64,000 nucleotides of DNA from Bacteroides gallinarum DSM 18171 = JCM 13658 (GTDB taxonomy: Bacteria; Bacteroidota; Bacteroidia; Bacteroidales; Bacteroidaceae): NCBI RefSeq assembly GCF_000374365.1, contig NZ_KB894125.1:52577-116576 (forward strand). Reading direction: 5' to 3'. Of this stretch, positions 44,595 through 54,865 are shown piece by piece; within the stretch, counting starts at the first letter, position 1; each line of letters starts with the position of its first letter. The notes below the pieces were generated by a model, which saw only the letters and a list, made by a program, of their open reading frames with translations, did no database searches and had not been told where the DNA came from. Position numbers and translations under genes: made by a program.

Positions 44595-46994
44595 ATGGAC
44601 GAAAGATCACTATACATCACACGGCCGGAAGACGGCGAAGACCTCTACACGGCATTGCAGCGGCAGACGCTTGCGGAACTGCAACGCCTGTCCGGAAACG
44701 TGTGGACGGACTACAACCCGGGCGATCCCGGCGTGACCGTGTCCGAAGCGGCGGACTATGTCCTGACCGAAACGGATTACAGGCTTGATTTCCCGTTGGA
44801 GGACTATCTTGCCGGCAAGGACGGAAAATGGGCGGAAGAGAGATTCGGGCTCTTTCCTCCCGAATCGGTCTATCCTTCCGCACCGGTCACTGCCGGGGAC
44901 TACCGCCGGGCGATACTGACCCGTTTCCCGGATGTGGAAAACGCGGATGTAATCCCCGGAGAAGGGGGATGCTACCATGTCCGCCTGCGTGTCTCGCCTT
45001 TTTCTCCGGATATGGCAAGCCAGGTACTCGGCTTCCTGAACCGGCACCGCAACCTGTGCGAGCGGTTCGAGGACGTACAGGTCGTTTCACCGGAGGAATT
45101 GTTCTTTCACGCTGATTTCGGGATTGCCACCGGAGAGAATGCCACGGAGATACTCGTACAGGTGTACTGGACGGCGATGCAGTACCTTTCCGGTTCCGCC
45201 GAGGTCGCATACCGGACAGCGGGCAGTCCCCTGCCCATGAGGGAGGACGAATGGTATGAAGGCCCGGTGAGGAACGCCCGTGCGGAGATTCCGGTACAGA
45301 AGGACACGGAAACCGAACTTTATGTCCGGCTGACGGGGATACCCGGTATCGTATCGTTCAAGACCTGCTATTTCAAGGACAAGGACGGGCATACCGTGAC
45401 GGACTTCAGGACCGGCTACACGCTTCACCTGTCCAAGGATTTCAGTAACGTAAAGGTGAGAAACGGCACCGGGACGGTGCATGTGGACGGCAATGAATTC
45501 ATGGAACGTCTGCAAGCGAAGTATTTCATGCGGAGCACATTCCGTACACGCCGCCTGATGCAGGAACGGGAAGCACAGTATCTGGAAAGTATCGTCAGCC
45601 ACAGGAAGGCGGGACAGGAGAAAGCGACCCTGTACCCTTCCGAATACAGGGACGTGTACGGCCATACCCCGCTGGCGGACGACCTGCCGTCCTGTTATAT
45701 TACCTCCGACAGGGATTTCCTGCGGGATACCCCTGCCCCGGAGAAGGCCGCCGCACGCAATTTCGGCAGCTACCTGAAACTCTTCGACCTCCTGATACAG
45801 CGCGGGCTCGGTGAACTGGACGGGCTGAAAAGGGTGCTTGCATTGGATACGGCTGATCTTGAACTTTCACGGCTGGAGACCTTGCCGGAAAAAATACTGC
45901 CCATGCGCAAGCACAACGACCGTTACCGCGACATAACAGGGCTGAGGGACCGTTACATGGACTTTCTTGACGGCCTGTACGGGGTGGACAGCGCGCCGGA
46001 GTGGATGAGGGAGTCCGACTGCTACGGGCAGACGGCGGACGACCGCCTGCGCCGCAGGATGCGCTTCCTCAAGGCGCTGCCCGTAATGGTACGCGACCGC
46101 TCCCGCTCTTTCGACATCACGGGCACATTCGGAGGGGAGAATGTCCCGACCGTGAAGAAGTACCTCTCCCTGCTGCTGGATTTCGACACGGACGAGGAGA
46201 CCACGGTCGGCAATATCCTTCCCGCCCACAACCTGATCCTGATGGGAGACGGAGAAAGGGGCGAACGGTTCCGGGGACTGGTAAGCTCCCAGATGATTGA
46301 CGACGACCTGTTCGATTCCGGTTCGGTGGAGGCGGTAAAGGAAGACACGCCTCCTGCATCGGAGAAGGAGAAGCTGAAACGTTACGAGGACCTGAGGCGC
46401 CATCTGCCCATCTTCAACTCGAACTGGATAAACGGTTCCCTTTTCCGCGAAGGCATCAGGTTAAGCAACTATAACCTCGTGAGCGTCGGAGGCGGGGAAT
46501 GGCTGCTGGTATTCCGGAGGAAAGAGGATGAAAAGCGCATGAACCTCGGCCGTTCGAACAGCCGGGAGACACTTTCCGCGTGGGCGAACACCCTGTGCCG
46601 CTACCTGCGGGAACTGAACAGGCAGTGCGAGGCGGTATATGTGATAGAGAAGAACCTGTTCGACCCGATGGAACCGTTCACGGTGATGCTGGTCTTCACC
46701 GGCTGGACGGCACGCACGCGCTCCCCGAGGTTCCGCGAGGCATGTACGCGGCTGGCAAGGTCTGTCATCCCGTCGCACCTGAAAATGGAAACATACTGGA
46801 TCGGCGCATTGCAGATGCAGTATTTCGAGGACGGGTACAAGAAATGGCGCGAGAGCATGAGTACGGATGCCCCGGCGGACATCCGTGCGCTCCATCAAAA
46901 GAAGATGACGGATGCACTCTCCGATGATTTCATGTCTAAGAGAAGAAAAGGCGACAATCCGGCTAAAGAAGAATATAAGGAGGAAGACGCATGA
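44595..46994 (+). CDS. Large baseplate protein (Pvc12-like)
   Basis: A 799-residue second baseplate protein. The N-terminus QTLAELQRLSGNVWTDYNPGDPGVTVSEAADYVLTETDYRLDFP resembles phage baseplate wedge proteins (NPGDPG...L.E...YR). The C-terminal region carries LPAHNLILMGDGERGERF and PFTVMLVFTGWTARTRSPRFREACTRLARSVIPSHL. It probably forms the wedge together with the 40576 protein. It overlaps the tape-measure gene by four bases. Confidence 0.8.
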   Translation: MDERSLYITRPEDGEDLYTALQRQTLAELQRLSGNVWTDYNPGDPGVTVSEAADYVLTETDYRLDFPLEDYLAGKDGKWAEERFGLFPPESVYPSAPVTAGDYRRAILTRFPDVENADVIPGEGGCYHVRLRVSPFSPDMASQVLGFLNRHRNLCERFEDVQVVSPEELFFHADFGIATGENATEILVQVYWTAMQYLSGSAEVAYRTAGSPLPMREDEWYEGPVRNARAEIPVQKDTETELYVRLTGIPGIVSFKTCYFKDKDGHTVTDFRTGYTLHLSKDFSNVKVRNGTGTVHVDGNEFMERLQAKYFMRSTFRTRRLMQEREAQYLESIVSHRKAGQEKATLYPSEYRDVYGHTPLADDLPSCYITSDRDFLRDTPAPEKAAARNFGSYLKLFDLLIQRGLGELDGLKRVLALDTADLELSRLETLPEKILPMRKHNDRYRDITGLRDRYMDFLDGLYGVDSAPEWMRESDCYGQTADDRLRRRMRFLKALPVMVRDRSRSFDITGTFGGENVPTVKKYLSLLLDFDTDEETTVGNILPAHNLILMGDGERGERFRGLVSSQMIDDDLFDSGSVEAVKEDTPPASEKEKLKRYEDLRRHLPIFNSNWINGSLFREGIRLSNYNLVSVGGGEWLLVFRRKEDEKRMNLGRSNSRETLSAWANTLCRYLRELNRQCEAVYVIEKNLFDPMEPFTVMLVFTGWTARTRSPRFREACTRLARSVIPSHLKMETYWIGALQMQYFEDGYKKWRESMSTDAPADIRALHQKKMTDALSDDFMSKRRKGDNPAKEEYKEEDA

Positions 46995-49900
46995 CGGTGA
47001 TTGACAGAATATCGTTCCGGTTCGGAATGGCGGACGAACAGTTTGCCAGGGAACTCTATGCGGACTGGGACGGATTCTGCCGGCATTGCGTCACGGAGGT
47101 TTTAGAGGACTGTTTTTCCCGGTATGATGATAAAGAGACCTATATTGAAATAGACCGTCTGGACCTGGATCTGGGCAACATACCGCAGGACGAGTTTTAC
47201 GACCTCTTCCCTGTGCGGTTGCGCGAGGCTTTGGAGCGCAGCTTTGCCCATAAACTGAATGAAACAGGTGTACCGCAAATTACGGAATCGGACATAAATA
47301 CCGGAACAGACCCGATAACGGACAAACCTTTCCCGTATGCCCGTGAGAAACGCTTCGAGAACCTGCTGCACTACCTGGAATACGGTTTCTGCCTGCCGGA
47401 ATGGAATGCACCGGAGTTCCACCTGTACGGGGAGTTGCAGCATTTCAAGGACACGGAACATACAGGACGGCTGCTGTCGCTGCTTGCCTCCAAACCGTAT
47501 GTCATGGACAGGCTGTTCCTGCAAACAGGCGCGGAACGACTGCCGGAGGCGATACCCTTTGCCGCATGGCTTACCTCAGCGGTTCTCGGCCGGTATGAGA
47601 AACAGCGGTATCTGTCCGCTGTCCTGGAGCATTCGCCGCAGGCTGTCATCCGTTTTATCCACGAGACCAAAGATACCGGCAGCCTGGAAGACATGGCCGG
47701 TTTGATAGAGAATCCCCATGTCAGGCGTATCATGGCCACCGAAACAGAAGACCGTGCCGAAATCGGCGTGCCTGAATACTGGTACAGACTCTACGGCTGG
47801 CTGCTCGAACACTACCCGTTCAACGGCGTGCCGATGTTCGGCGACAAGCGGCATTTCGGATTGCACCTGAACCGCAGGCTGCTGTCCTTTATCCGCAAGA
47901 GGGAACGGCAGACATATCTTTCCAAAGCGGAACTGACGGTACGGTTCCTTATGGAAGTTTTCGGGGCTGACAATCACCTGACGGTGCTGGGCATCATCTA
48001 CCGTCGTCAGAAGCTGAATGCAGACGGTTCGCCTGCCACCGGTGACAGCTATGCCTGGGAACTTTATTACATGCTCCTGCAACTCTCGCTGCTCGGAACG
48101 GAACAGATTTCAACCGGACATACCGACAGGCAACCGTCCGATGAAAAGACGGATACATCATCGCCGGATACCGGGAGGGCTACAGCCATCGCAGAAAACG
48201 CAGGTTCTTTCCTGCAATGGATAGAAGATACGGGACAGCCGGACCATATAAAACGGGCAGCACTGTTACGGCTGGCACAGGAAAAGCCGGAGTTGCTGAT
48301 ACAGTGGTTGAAAAGCCGGCCGGACAGGAGGCATCTGTCATTGCCGGCATCCCTGACCGAGAGGCCGACCTTGCTGCTGCTTGCCGGATATGTCTCGCTG
48401 CAACTCGCCGAGGTGGTTTCCGCCCTACTTGAAACACTCGGCAAAGCATCCCCATCCGTTTCCTGGCTTCAAGGTATCGGCAAAGGCAAACTGACGGAGG
48501 CGTTGAATACAGCCGTATTGCAGGGAATTTCAACCGGTATCTTCTCCGCATCGGATTCCGCTTCCGTGCAGATGCTACGGCTGGCTGCTTTACTGCATAA
48601 GGAAATAACCGGACAGGAGACTCCGGCTGCCGATGTTGCCGGGTTCATGGCAATAGAGGATACGAACATGCCGGAATCCGTCTCTGAGGAAAGCACGAAC
48701 CTACCGGGGCCTATAAGGGAGTTCCTGGAATCTGTTTCCCCTGTTTTTGCTCCTGCCCATGATACATGGAAAAACATACATCGGGAAAAACACCCGAACA
48801 AGAATATTCCGGAGGCCCGGAAAGTCGCCTCTTTGAAAGTCATTTTTTCAGACAACAGGATTCCGGAAAGTGTCAGAAAGATGCTTGTACTGCAATGGTT
48901 CGATGCCTATCGCAACAGGGAAAGCGAACTGATTTCGGCATTGCAATCGGAAAAGTTGCTGGATACGGTTATCGGTTTGCTTGACACGGTTACATTAAGG
49001 CATATCGCCATACGGCTGGCTGTACAAGCCTATGGTACGGACGGTCAAACTGCCGGAACGACTGCCATACAGCTTGTCGGACTGTTGACCGGGCATATAG
49101 GGACAGTCGCAAATATTGTTTCCGGTCCTGCAAAGACGGTATGGAAATCGTTGCTTCTTTCACTTGCTTCATGGAATGGCATCATATCCCCTGCATCTGC
49201 AAGCGGTAATTTGGATACCGCTATCCGCTTGTTGGCAGCCATCGTCGGCGATGACAGAAGCAGGATAAAGGCGGTTGTCGAATCACTGATCGGACAGTCA
49301 TTGCCTATTCCTTATATCGGGCTGCTGGACAATAAAACAGTCCGCAGCTTCGATACGGAAGACTTCCTCGCCGGTACCGTAAACAATACGCTATTGTCTC
49401 TATTGGTTCGGGTGCGGCAATATATCGGTTCCGGAAGCCTTGCTCCGGATTTGTCAGTAATGGCTATCCGTAAGGGTGGTATGGACGGAACAGACAGCAT
49501 ACTGCGCATAGACTCGGCAGACGACAGCCCGGACATGCCGGCCGAAGGCGACCTTGCATTGAACGAGGTTCGAACAATATTTGAACAGCATCTGAACGAT
49601 GTCTCCGGTATGACTGGCTGGTTGCAAAACCAGGTATTCACTTCATGGCAGAAACGGGAAGTGCTCCATCGCTATATGGAGGATTCTCCCAAAGAGGCCA
49701 TACGGTTGTTTCGGGATAGTATCGTTTCGGATGAAAAAACGGTCACACTATGGGCTGAAATCATCGGCAAGGATGAAATATTAAAACTTATGGGGCAGAC
49801 AAGCCCTGCTCTGTCCGGTATATTGGGCCGAACCGTCGGTGTGGTACATTCCGTATTTACTGAAAACGGGCTGTTTGCAGGTGGCAGCGGGGAATGGGAA

Positions 49901-51331
49901 CTGTCCGTAACAAAGGCTATCCTTCTTTTGATTACGGAAAAGCCGGAGCCGGACAGTATGGATACAGAGGAGATCATCTCTCTATTCCTGCGCCATCTTC
50001 AATATGTTCTGGCCGGGAATAAGGAATATACGGATACAGACCGGGCACAATGGGAGACTGTTGAAAGACGGGTAACGAATACAATCACCTCGCAAACGGG
50101 TACGGCGGATACGGGAACCGGTACGGCATCCGGCTTGACAAACAATGTCCGGCCATTGGAAGACTCTATATCCTACCAGGGAGAAAGTGTATTCGATGAG
50201 TGGATTACGTGGCTGTTGTCCCCTTCAGTCAGCGATACGGAAAAATCGCAGATGTTACGGCACTATGCCCGTTGGCAACCGGAACTGCTTTGGAAACTTG
50301 TGCGGTATTCCACCACTGATAATCCGGGGAAAAACAATATCCCCTTCGGGCAGTGGACTGAATGGCTCGGTACGGAAACATGGATGGAAATGATTGCCGG
50401 AGTATCGTTCTCTTTAGCTGAAACATTACGCCGGACAAACGAGACCATATCAAGAAAATACGGCTTAACCGAACCGGCATTGTCCGAAGGACTGGTACGG
50501 TTTATTACCTGTTACCCGGCAGACCGCATTTATTGCGGAAACGCTTCACCGGTTGTCAGGGAATATATAGAAACTTTGGCTTCATCCGTATGGAAAGACA
50601 GGATTCCGGATACCAAGTCAGAACTACCCGCAACTGTAGCTGATGGCAGTCGGCCGGAGCATGAGGAAACCGACAAAACATCGCGATCCGATGAACGGAA
50701 GTCCGCATTGGAGGCTATTGTGGGGAGTGTGGAAACGGAACTGCACATTGCTGACACCGGACAGGCTTTGGAAGAAGCCGTGCAACCGGAATATATTGAA
50801 ATCCCGAATGCAGGACTTTGCCTGCTGGCGATATGGTTCCCGCGCCTGTTGGATATGCTCGACCTGCTTGCAGAAACGGACGACGGAAGAAAAGACCTGA
50901 AAGATATGGAGGCACGTATCCGGGCGATATTCATCCTGCAACGCTTGGCGACGGATGAGGTACAGGAGTACGAAGAGCATGAACTGGCATTCAACCGCAT
51001 TCTGACAGGATGTCCGTTTTATGTGCCGCTGCCGAAGGCATTGAAATTGACAGAGAACGAGATACAGACCGTGGAATCGATGCTTGCCGGAGTGAAGGCG
51101 AACTGGGAGAAACTGAAGAACACTTCGGTAAAAGGGTTTCAGCACAGCTTCATCGAACGTCCCGGCAGACTGGAGCAGCGCGAAGACAAATGGGTACTGT
51201 ACGTCGAAGAACGTGCGTATGACATCCTGCTGGACTCCCTGCCGTGGTCGTACCGCCAGATACGGCTGCCGTGGCTGAAAAAGAAAATAAGCGTCATCTG
51301 GCGTGACAAGGAAGAGTTTGATTTTGAATAA
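46991..51331 (+). CDS. Contractile injection system tape measure protein
   Basis: A 1446-residue protein of the CIS_TMP family (Pvc14). The diagnostic N-terminus is IDRISFRFGMADEQFARELYADWDGFCRHCVTEVLEDCFSRYDDKETYIEIDRLDLDLGNI. The C-terminus is the paired block PFYVPLPKALKLTENEIQTVESMLAGVKANWEKLKNTSVKGFQHSFIERPGRL...YDILLDSLPWSYRQIRLPWLKKKISVIW. It sets tube length, so its length relates to particle length. The central ~1000 residues are helical and low-conservation. Confidence 0.92.
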   Translation: MTVIDRISFRFGMADEQFARELYADWDGFCRHCVTEVLEDCFSRYDDKETYIEIDRLDLDLGNIPQDEFYDLFPVRLREALERSFAHKLNETGVPQITESDINTGTDPITDKPFPYAREKRFENLLHYLEYGFCLPEWNAPEFHLYGELQHFKDTEHTGRLLSLLASKPYVMDRLFLQTGAERLPEAIPFAAWLTSAVLGRYEKQRYLSAVLEHSPQAVIRFIHETKDTGSLEDMAGLIENPHVRRIMATETEDRAEIGVPEYWYRLYGWLLEHYPFNGVPMFGDKRHFGLHLNRRLLSFIRKRERQTYLSKAELTVRFLMEVFGADNHLTVLGIIYRRQKLNADGSPATGDSYAWELYYMLLQLSLLGTEQISTGHTDRQPSDEKTDTSSPDTGRATAIAENAGSFLQWIEDTGQPDHIKRAALLRLAQEKPELLIQWLKSRPDRRHLSLPASLTERPTLLLLAGYVSLQLAEVVSALLETLGKASPSVSWLQGIGKGKLTEALNTAVLQGISTGIFSASDSASVQMLRLAALLHKEITGQETPAADVAGFMAIEDTNMPESVSEESTNLPGPIREFLESVSPVFAPAHDTWKNIHREKHPNKNIPEARKVASLKVIFSDNRIPESVRKMLVLQWFDAYRNRESELISALQSEKLLDTVIGLLDTVTLRHIAIRLAVQAYGTDGQTAGTTAIQLVGLLTGHIGTVANIVSGPAKTVWKSLLLSLASWNGIISPASASGNLDTAIRLLAAIVGDDRSRIKAVVESLIGQSLPIPYIGLLDNKTVRSFDTEDFLAGTVNNTLLSLLVRVRQYIGSGSLAPDLSVMAIRKGGMDGTDSILRIDSADDSPDMPAEGDLALNEVRTIFEQHLNDVSGMTGWLQNQVFTSWQKREVLHRYMEDSPKEAIRLFRDSIVSDEKTVTLWAEIIGKDEILKLMGQTSPALSGILGRTVGVVHSVFTENGLFAGGSGEWELSVTKAILLLITEKPEPDSMDTEEIISLFLRHLQYVLAGNKEYTDTDRAQWETVERRVTNTITSQTGTADTGTGTASGLTNNVRPLEDSISYQGESVFDEWITWLLSPSVSDTEKSQMLRHYARWQPELLWKLVRYSTTDNPGKNNIPFGQWTEWLGTETWMEMIAGVSFSLAETLRRTNETISRKYGLTEPALSEGLVRFITCYPADRIYCGNASPVVREYIETLASSVWKDRIPDTKSELPATVADGSRPEHEETDKTSRSDERKSALEAIVGSVETELHIADTGQALEEAVQPEYIEIPNAGLCLLAIWFPRLLDMLDLLAETDDGRKDLKDMEARIRAIFILQRLATDEVQEYEEHELAFNRILTGCPFYVPLPKALKLTENEIQTVESMLAGVKANWEKLKNTSVKGFQHSFIERPGRLEQREDKWVLYVEERAYDILLDSLPWSYRQIRLPWLKKKISVIWRDKEEFDFE

Positions 51332-51356
51332 TATAACGATTAAAAAATATATTATC

Positions 51357-52028
51357 ATGGAAACTGAAAGGACATATCAGAACAAGGTGGCACGCACCAT
51401 CCAGCAAAAGCGCAGCGGTGAAGGTACTTTGGAGTTTGCGGACAACCGTCCGCATGGGATACTACAAGCTGTAGCAGAACCTGTACAGCGCCTCGAAGAC
51501 GAGGACGAAGCGTTACAGGGGAAATTCGCACAACCTCTGCAACGGCTCGGTGACGAAGAAGACGAAACGTTGCAAGGAAAATTCGAGAATACTGTACAGC
51601 GTGAGGAAGATGACGATGAAGCCATGCAGGGCAAGTTCGCCAATCCCATCCAACGGATAGGCGAGGATGAAGAAGACTCTCTTCAAGGAAAGTTTGCGGT
51701 ACCGGTACAAAGAAAGAACGAAACCGGTATGCCCGACAACCTGAAAGCGGGCATCGAAGACTTGTCCGGCTTTGCAATGGACGATGTACGGGTGCATTAC
51801 AACTCGGACAAGCCGGCTACCGTGCAGGCATTGGCATACACGCAGGGTACGGACATCCATGTCGCCCCCGGCCAGGAACAGCACCTGCCGCACGAGGCAT
51901 GGCACGTGGCGCAGCAGATGGCCGGTCGTGTCGAGCCGACAACGGAAGTGGGCGGACTGCCCGTAAATGACAATCCGGCACTGGAACACGAAGCCGACGT
52001 GATGGGTGCTAAGGCAAACAGTTACTGA
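51357..52028 (+). CDS. DUF4157 (eCIS core) protein with acidic repeats
   Basis: A 223-residue protein. The N-terminus METERTYQNKVARTIQQ may be a loading signal. Residues about 40-120 hold four acidic repeats of ~20 residues built on VQR..(D/E)DE(A/T/S)LQGKFA. Residues about 122-215 form DUF4157 with a zincin-like HEAWH (179-183) and a downstream EHEAD (210-214). DUF4157 proteins occur with extracellular injection systems as cargo or assembly proteases. The ATG at 51357 is chosen because earlier in-frame codons belong to the tape-measure gene. Confidence 0.9.
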   Translation: METERTYQNKVARTIQQKRSGEGTLEFADNRPHGILQAVAEPVQRLEDEDEALQGKFAQPLQRLGDEEDETLQGKFENTVQREEDDDEAMQGKFANPIQRIGEDEEDSLQGKFAVPVQRKNETGMPDNLKAGIEDLSGFAMDDVRVHYNSDKPATVQALAYTQGTDIHVAPGQEQHLPHEAWHVAQQMAGRVEPTTEVGGLPVNDNPALEHEADVMGAKANSY

Positions 52029-52046
52029 CCTTTGTAGAGAACGCCT

Positions 52047-53339
52047 ATGATGACTACGCATATCGACTGGTTCGGCAGGGTCCTGACCGTGGCCATCCAG
52101 CTTTATTTCCGGCAAGGGTGCGAATACCCCTCGATAGAGGAAGTCACGCCTCCTGATGACGGCTGGATGGAAAGCATGACCGGACGGCAGGATATCACTT
52201 TCAACGAGCGGGTGGTGATCATGCTGGCCCTGATGCCGCATACCTGTCCTCAGTCGCTCGACATTTTCTTCGTGCAGAACAAGGACTTCGACCGTCAGTA
52301 CACCGAGTTCGGCGGCTGGAAAGGGCTGTCGCACGGCGGCTTCCTGCCTACGGGCGAGACCGCCTCGTTCATCCTTGCCGGAGAGGACATGGAGAAGAAA
52401 AAGGCCGTTATCCGCATGTTTCAGAAAGACCACTGGTTCTATATGCGGAATATCCTGCGGTTAGAGGGTGCGGGTGAAGGTGAACCGCTGCTGAGCGGAC
52501 AGCTCCGCGCTTCGGACGAGTTCCTGAGCCTTGTACTGCTTGACAGGGATTATAAACCGGACTACAATATCGGTTTCCCTGCCAAACTTATCACCACCCC
52601 GTTGGAGTGGGAAGACATGGTTTTGGATTACAATACACTGGAGGCTCTCGAAGAAATCAACACGTGGATCATGCACCAGCATACCATCATGGAAGACTGG
52701 GGGTTGAAACGGATTCTCAAGCCCGGCTACCGTGCCTTGTTCTACGGACCTCCGGGAACGGGAAAGACACTTGCCGCCACTCTTTTAGGCAAGAAAAACA
52801 ACATGGATGTCTATCGGGTGGACCTGTCGATGATTGTGTCGAAATATATCGGCGAGACGGAAAAGAACCTTGCCAAAGTCTTCGACCTGGCAGAGAACCG
52901 GAACTGGATCCTGTTCTTCGACGAGGCGGACGCACTTTTCGGCAAGCGCACCTCGACCAACACCTCCAATGACCGCCATGCCAACCAGGAAGTGGCCTAC
53001 CTGCTCCAGCGCATCGAGGATTTCCCCGGTACGGTCATCCTTGCCACCAACCTGAAATCCAACATCGACGAGGCCTTTTCCCGCCGCTTCCAGTCCGTCA
53101 TCTACTTTCCGATGCCCGATGAGGAACTCCGTGCTGCCCTCTGGCGCAGTATGCTCCCCAAAGAGTGGCTCGGCGACGATGCGGAGGAACTTATCGCTGC
53201 TGCCGCCCGGACTGAACTTTCCGGAGGGTCGATTACAAATGTGGTGAGGCGATGTGCGATGAGACTGACTGGTGATGTCCGGTGTCTTGATTGTGATATA
53301 TTGAATATCGTATTAAAGAAAGAAGAATATGGAATATGA
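52047..53339 (+). CDS. eCIS AAA+ ATPase (Pvc15-like)
   Basis: A 430-residue AAA+ protein. Walker A is GPPGTGKT (residues 234-241) and Walker B is ILFFDEAD (about 288-295). An arginine-finger region (ATNLKSNIDEAFSRRFQSVIYF) follows. The N-terminal ~200 residues are specific to extracellular injection systems. Homologues sit next to cargo genes and may unfold or load effectors. The end overlaps the start of the next gene by 11 nt. Confidence 0.92.
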   Translation: MMTTHIDWFGRVLTVAIQLYFRQGCEYPSIEEVTPPDDGWMESMTGRQDITFNERVVIMLALMPHTCPQSLDIFFVQNKDFDRQYTEFGGWKGLSHGGFLPTGETASFILAGEDMEKKKAVIRMFQKDHWFYMRNILRLEGAGEGEPLLSGQLRASDEFLSLVLLDRDYKPDYNIGFPAKLITTPLEWEDMVLDYNTLEALEEINTWIMHQHTIMEDWGLKRILKPGYRALFYGPPGTGKTLAATLLGKKNNMDVYRVDLSMIVSKYIGETEKNLAKVFDLAENRNWILFFDEADALFGKRTSTNTSNDRHANQEVAYLLQRIEDFPGTVILATNLKSNIDEAFSRRFQSVIYFPMPDEELRAALWRSMLPKEWLGDDAEELIAAAARTELSGGSITNVVRRCAMRLTGDVRCLDCDILNIVLKKEEYGI

Positions 53340-54132
53340 ATATAATTATAGACATAAGCCGCATACGGAAAGGATTATATCCTCCAACAGGAATAACCGT
53401 TCCGTTTCAATATCGGACATTTTACGAAAATCTGTGGAAATACCAAACCGCACGATAAGTCGTGAAATGACAGTACAAAACAAAGCCATTCAAATGGAAA
53501 GAGTATATATGCAACCGACACGTAATTCTTCTGAGGAAGGATTCGATGAAGATAAAATGTATGCCGAGTTCTCAAAATTGCCAGGGGCGAAACAACTTGA
53601 AGAGATTGTTGGTAGTATGGGATTTAAGTATGGTGGAGATACTGGTTCAGAATCAAAAGCAAATACAGATTTTGATGCAAGGCGCATATATATCAACAAA
53701 TCACTTGATCAGCAAACAGCAATACTAAGTTTTGTTTATGAACTTATGAATGCTCTCCAACAAGATGATTTTACAAATATTCTACAATTGCCGAAACAAA
53801 GAGATGCGTCCACTGCAATTGCTGAGGATTATGCGAAAAGAATATTGCGCAAAGAGGCCAAGTCTGTTTTGATGCGTTCAAAAATGGCTATAGCAATGAG
53901 AAAAGAGGAGTTGATTAAAAATCCGAAATACATAAACATAGCAAGAATGGATGAAACTGATGAAGTTTTAGAAAACTTGGTCTTTACCGAGATGAAGCAG
54001 AATGGAACAGTTCATAAGGGTAAATACAAAGCATATCCATATTATATATCCCAATATTGGTTTGAACACTGGAAATGGTTTGGAAAAATTCCTACAATAG
54101 AGTTTATACAGAATAAGGAACAGGGCTTATGA
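53329..54132 (+). CDS. Putative eCIS cargo protein with degenerate zincin motif
   Basis: A 267-residue, AT-rich protein overlapping the ATPase gene. The N-terminal ~75 residues are basic and probably disordered (MEYEYNYRHKPHTERIISSNRNNRS...). The C-terminal domain contains DFDARRIYINKSLDQQTAILSFVYELMNALQ, which has the layout of a metallopeptidase helix (xxHExxHA) but with Tyr and Asn in place of the two His. It may be an inactive or divergent zincin. Its position directly after the loading ATPase makes it a likely payload. The toxic activity is unknown. Confidence 0.6.
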   Translation: MEYEYNYRHKPHTERIISSNRNNRSVSISDILRKSVEIPNRTISREMTVQNKAIQMERVYMQPTRNSSEEGFDEDKMYAEFSKLPGAKQLEEIVGSMGFKYGGDTGSESKANTDFDARRIYINKSLDQQTAILSFVYELMNALQQDDFTNILQLPKQRDASTAIAEDYAKRILRKEAKSVLMRSKMAIAMRKEELIKNPKYINIARMDETDEVLENLVFTEMKQNGTVHKGKYKAYPYYISQYWFEHWKWFGKIPTIEFIQNKEQGL

Positions 54133-54188
54133 TTATCAGTGCCCTAAAACCTTATTCTATATAATGTCTAATAAAATAATAAATATCT

Positions 54189-54863
54189 ATGGGTACAATA
54201 TATGAACAAAAATCCCTTGTCAAATTATCAAGGACTTTGCCTACAATAAACAAGGCTTCAAAACAAACAAAAGGCATGGACTCTGTCTCTCCTCTATCAT
54301 TTATGTCCATTCAGAAAAAGCCGATACCTATAATAGAGGATCAAACAGAAATCGGAAGTTTATATAAGGATGATACACCTTCTGAATCAGAGCCACTGAC
54401 TTTTGTAAAAATTGACGAGAATACTTTTTTGTTGGAGGACGATATGGTAATCATCTGGAATGGGACGAAGTATATCAAAAGGGATGGTAGTGATTTTAAC
54501 TTAGCCTCATACTCAAAGCCTCAAGAAAAAACACTTGCAATCGGCATGAGTGAATACGGCAGCCTATTGAATACCGGCAGCCATTATACCTATATGCAGA
54601 CAACAAATGCTAATCCTTGCATAATTTTAATATTAAGGAGTAAAAATGAAACGGAAATGTATCATATTACTATCAATAACAATAATTGGAAAAATAATAT
54701 TTTGGGATTTATAAATAGACAAATAGAGAAGCCTGTAGATGATATAGATGGAGTCGAAGATGACTATATCACTGAAAATGGAATCAGGGCTTACCTTTAT
54801 CAAGGAAAGTCGGAATATCAGAATGAACTTAATACGTATAACTCTTTTAGCGATAGATATTAA
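54189..54863 (+). CDS. Putative eCIS cargo protein, unknown fold
   Basis: A 224-residue AT-rich gene with low similarity to anything I recognise. The N-terminus MGTIYEQKSLVKLSRTLPTI is basic and may be a loading signal. The middle has beta strands (ENTFLLEDDMVIIWNGTKYIKRD; PCIILILRSKNETEMYHITI). It ends ...NTYNSFSDRY, and the next open frame resumes at once with LDYLARTVCLYPYFQ in another frame, so the gene may be frameshifted and originally ~330 residues long. Confidence 0.5.
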   Translation: MGTIYEQKSLVKLSRTLPTINKASKQTKGMDSVSPLSFMSIQKKPIPIIEDQTEIGSLYKDDTPSESEPLTFVKIDENTFLLEDDMVIIWNGTKYIKRDGSDFNLASYSKPQEKTLAIGMSEYGSLLNTGSHYTYMQTTNANPCIILILRSKNETEMYHITINNNNWKNNILGFINRQIEKPVDDIDGVEDDYITENGIRAYLYQGKSEYQNELNTYNSFSDRY

Positions 54864-54865
54864 AG

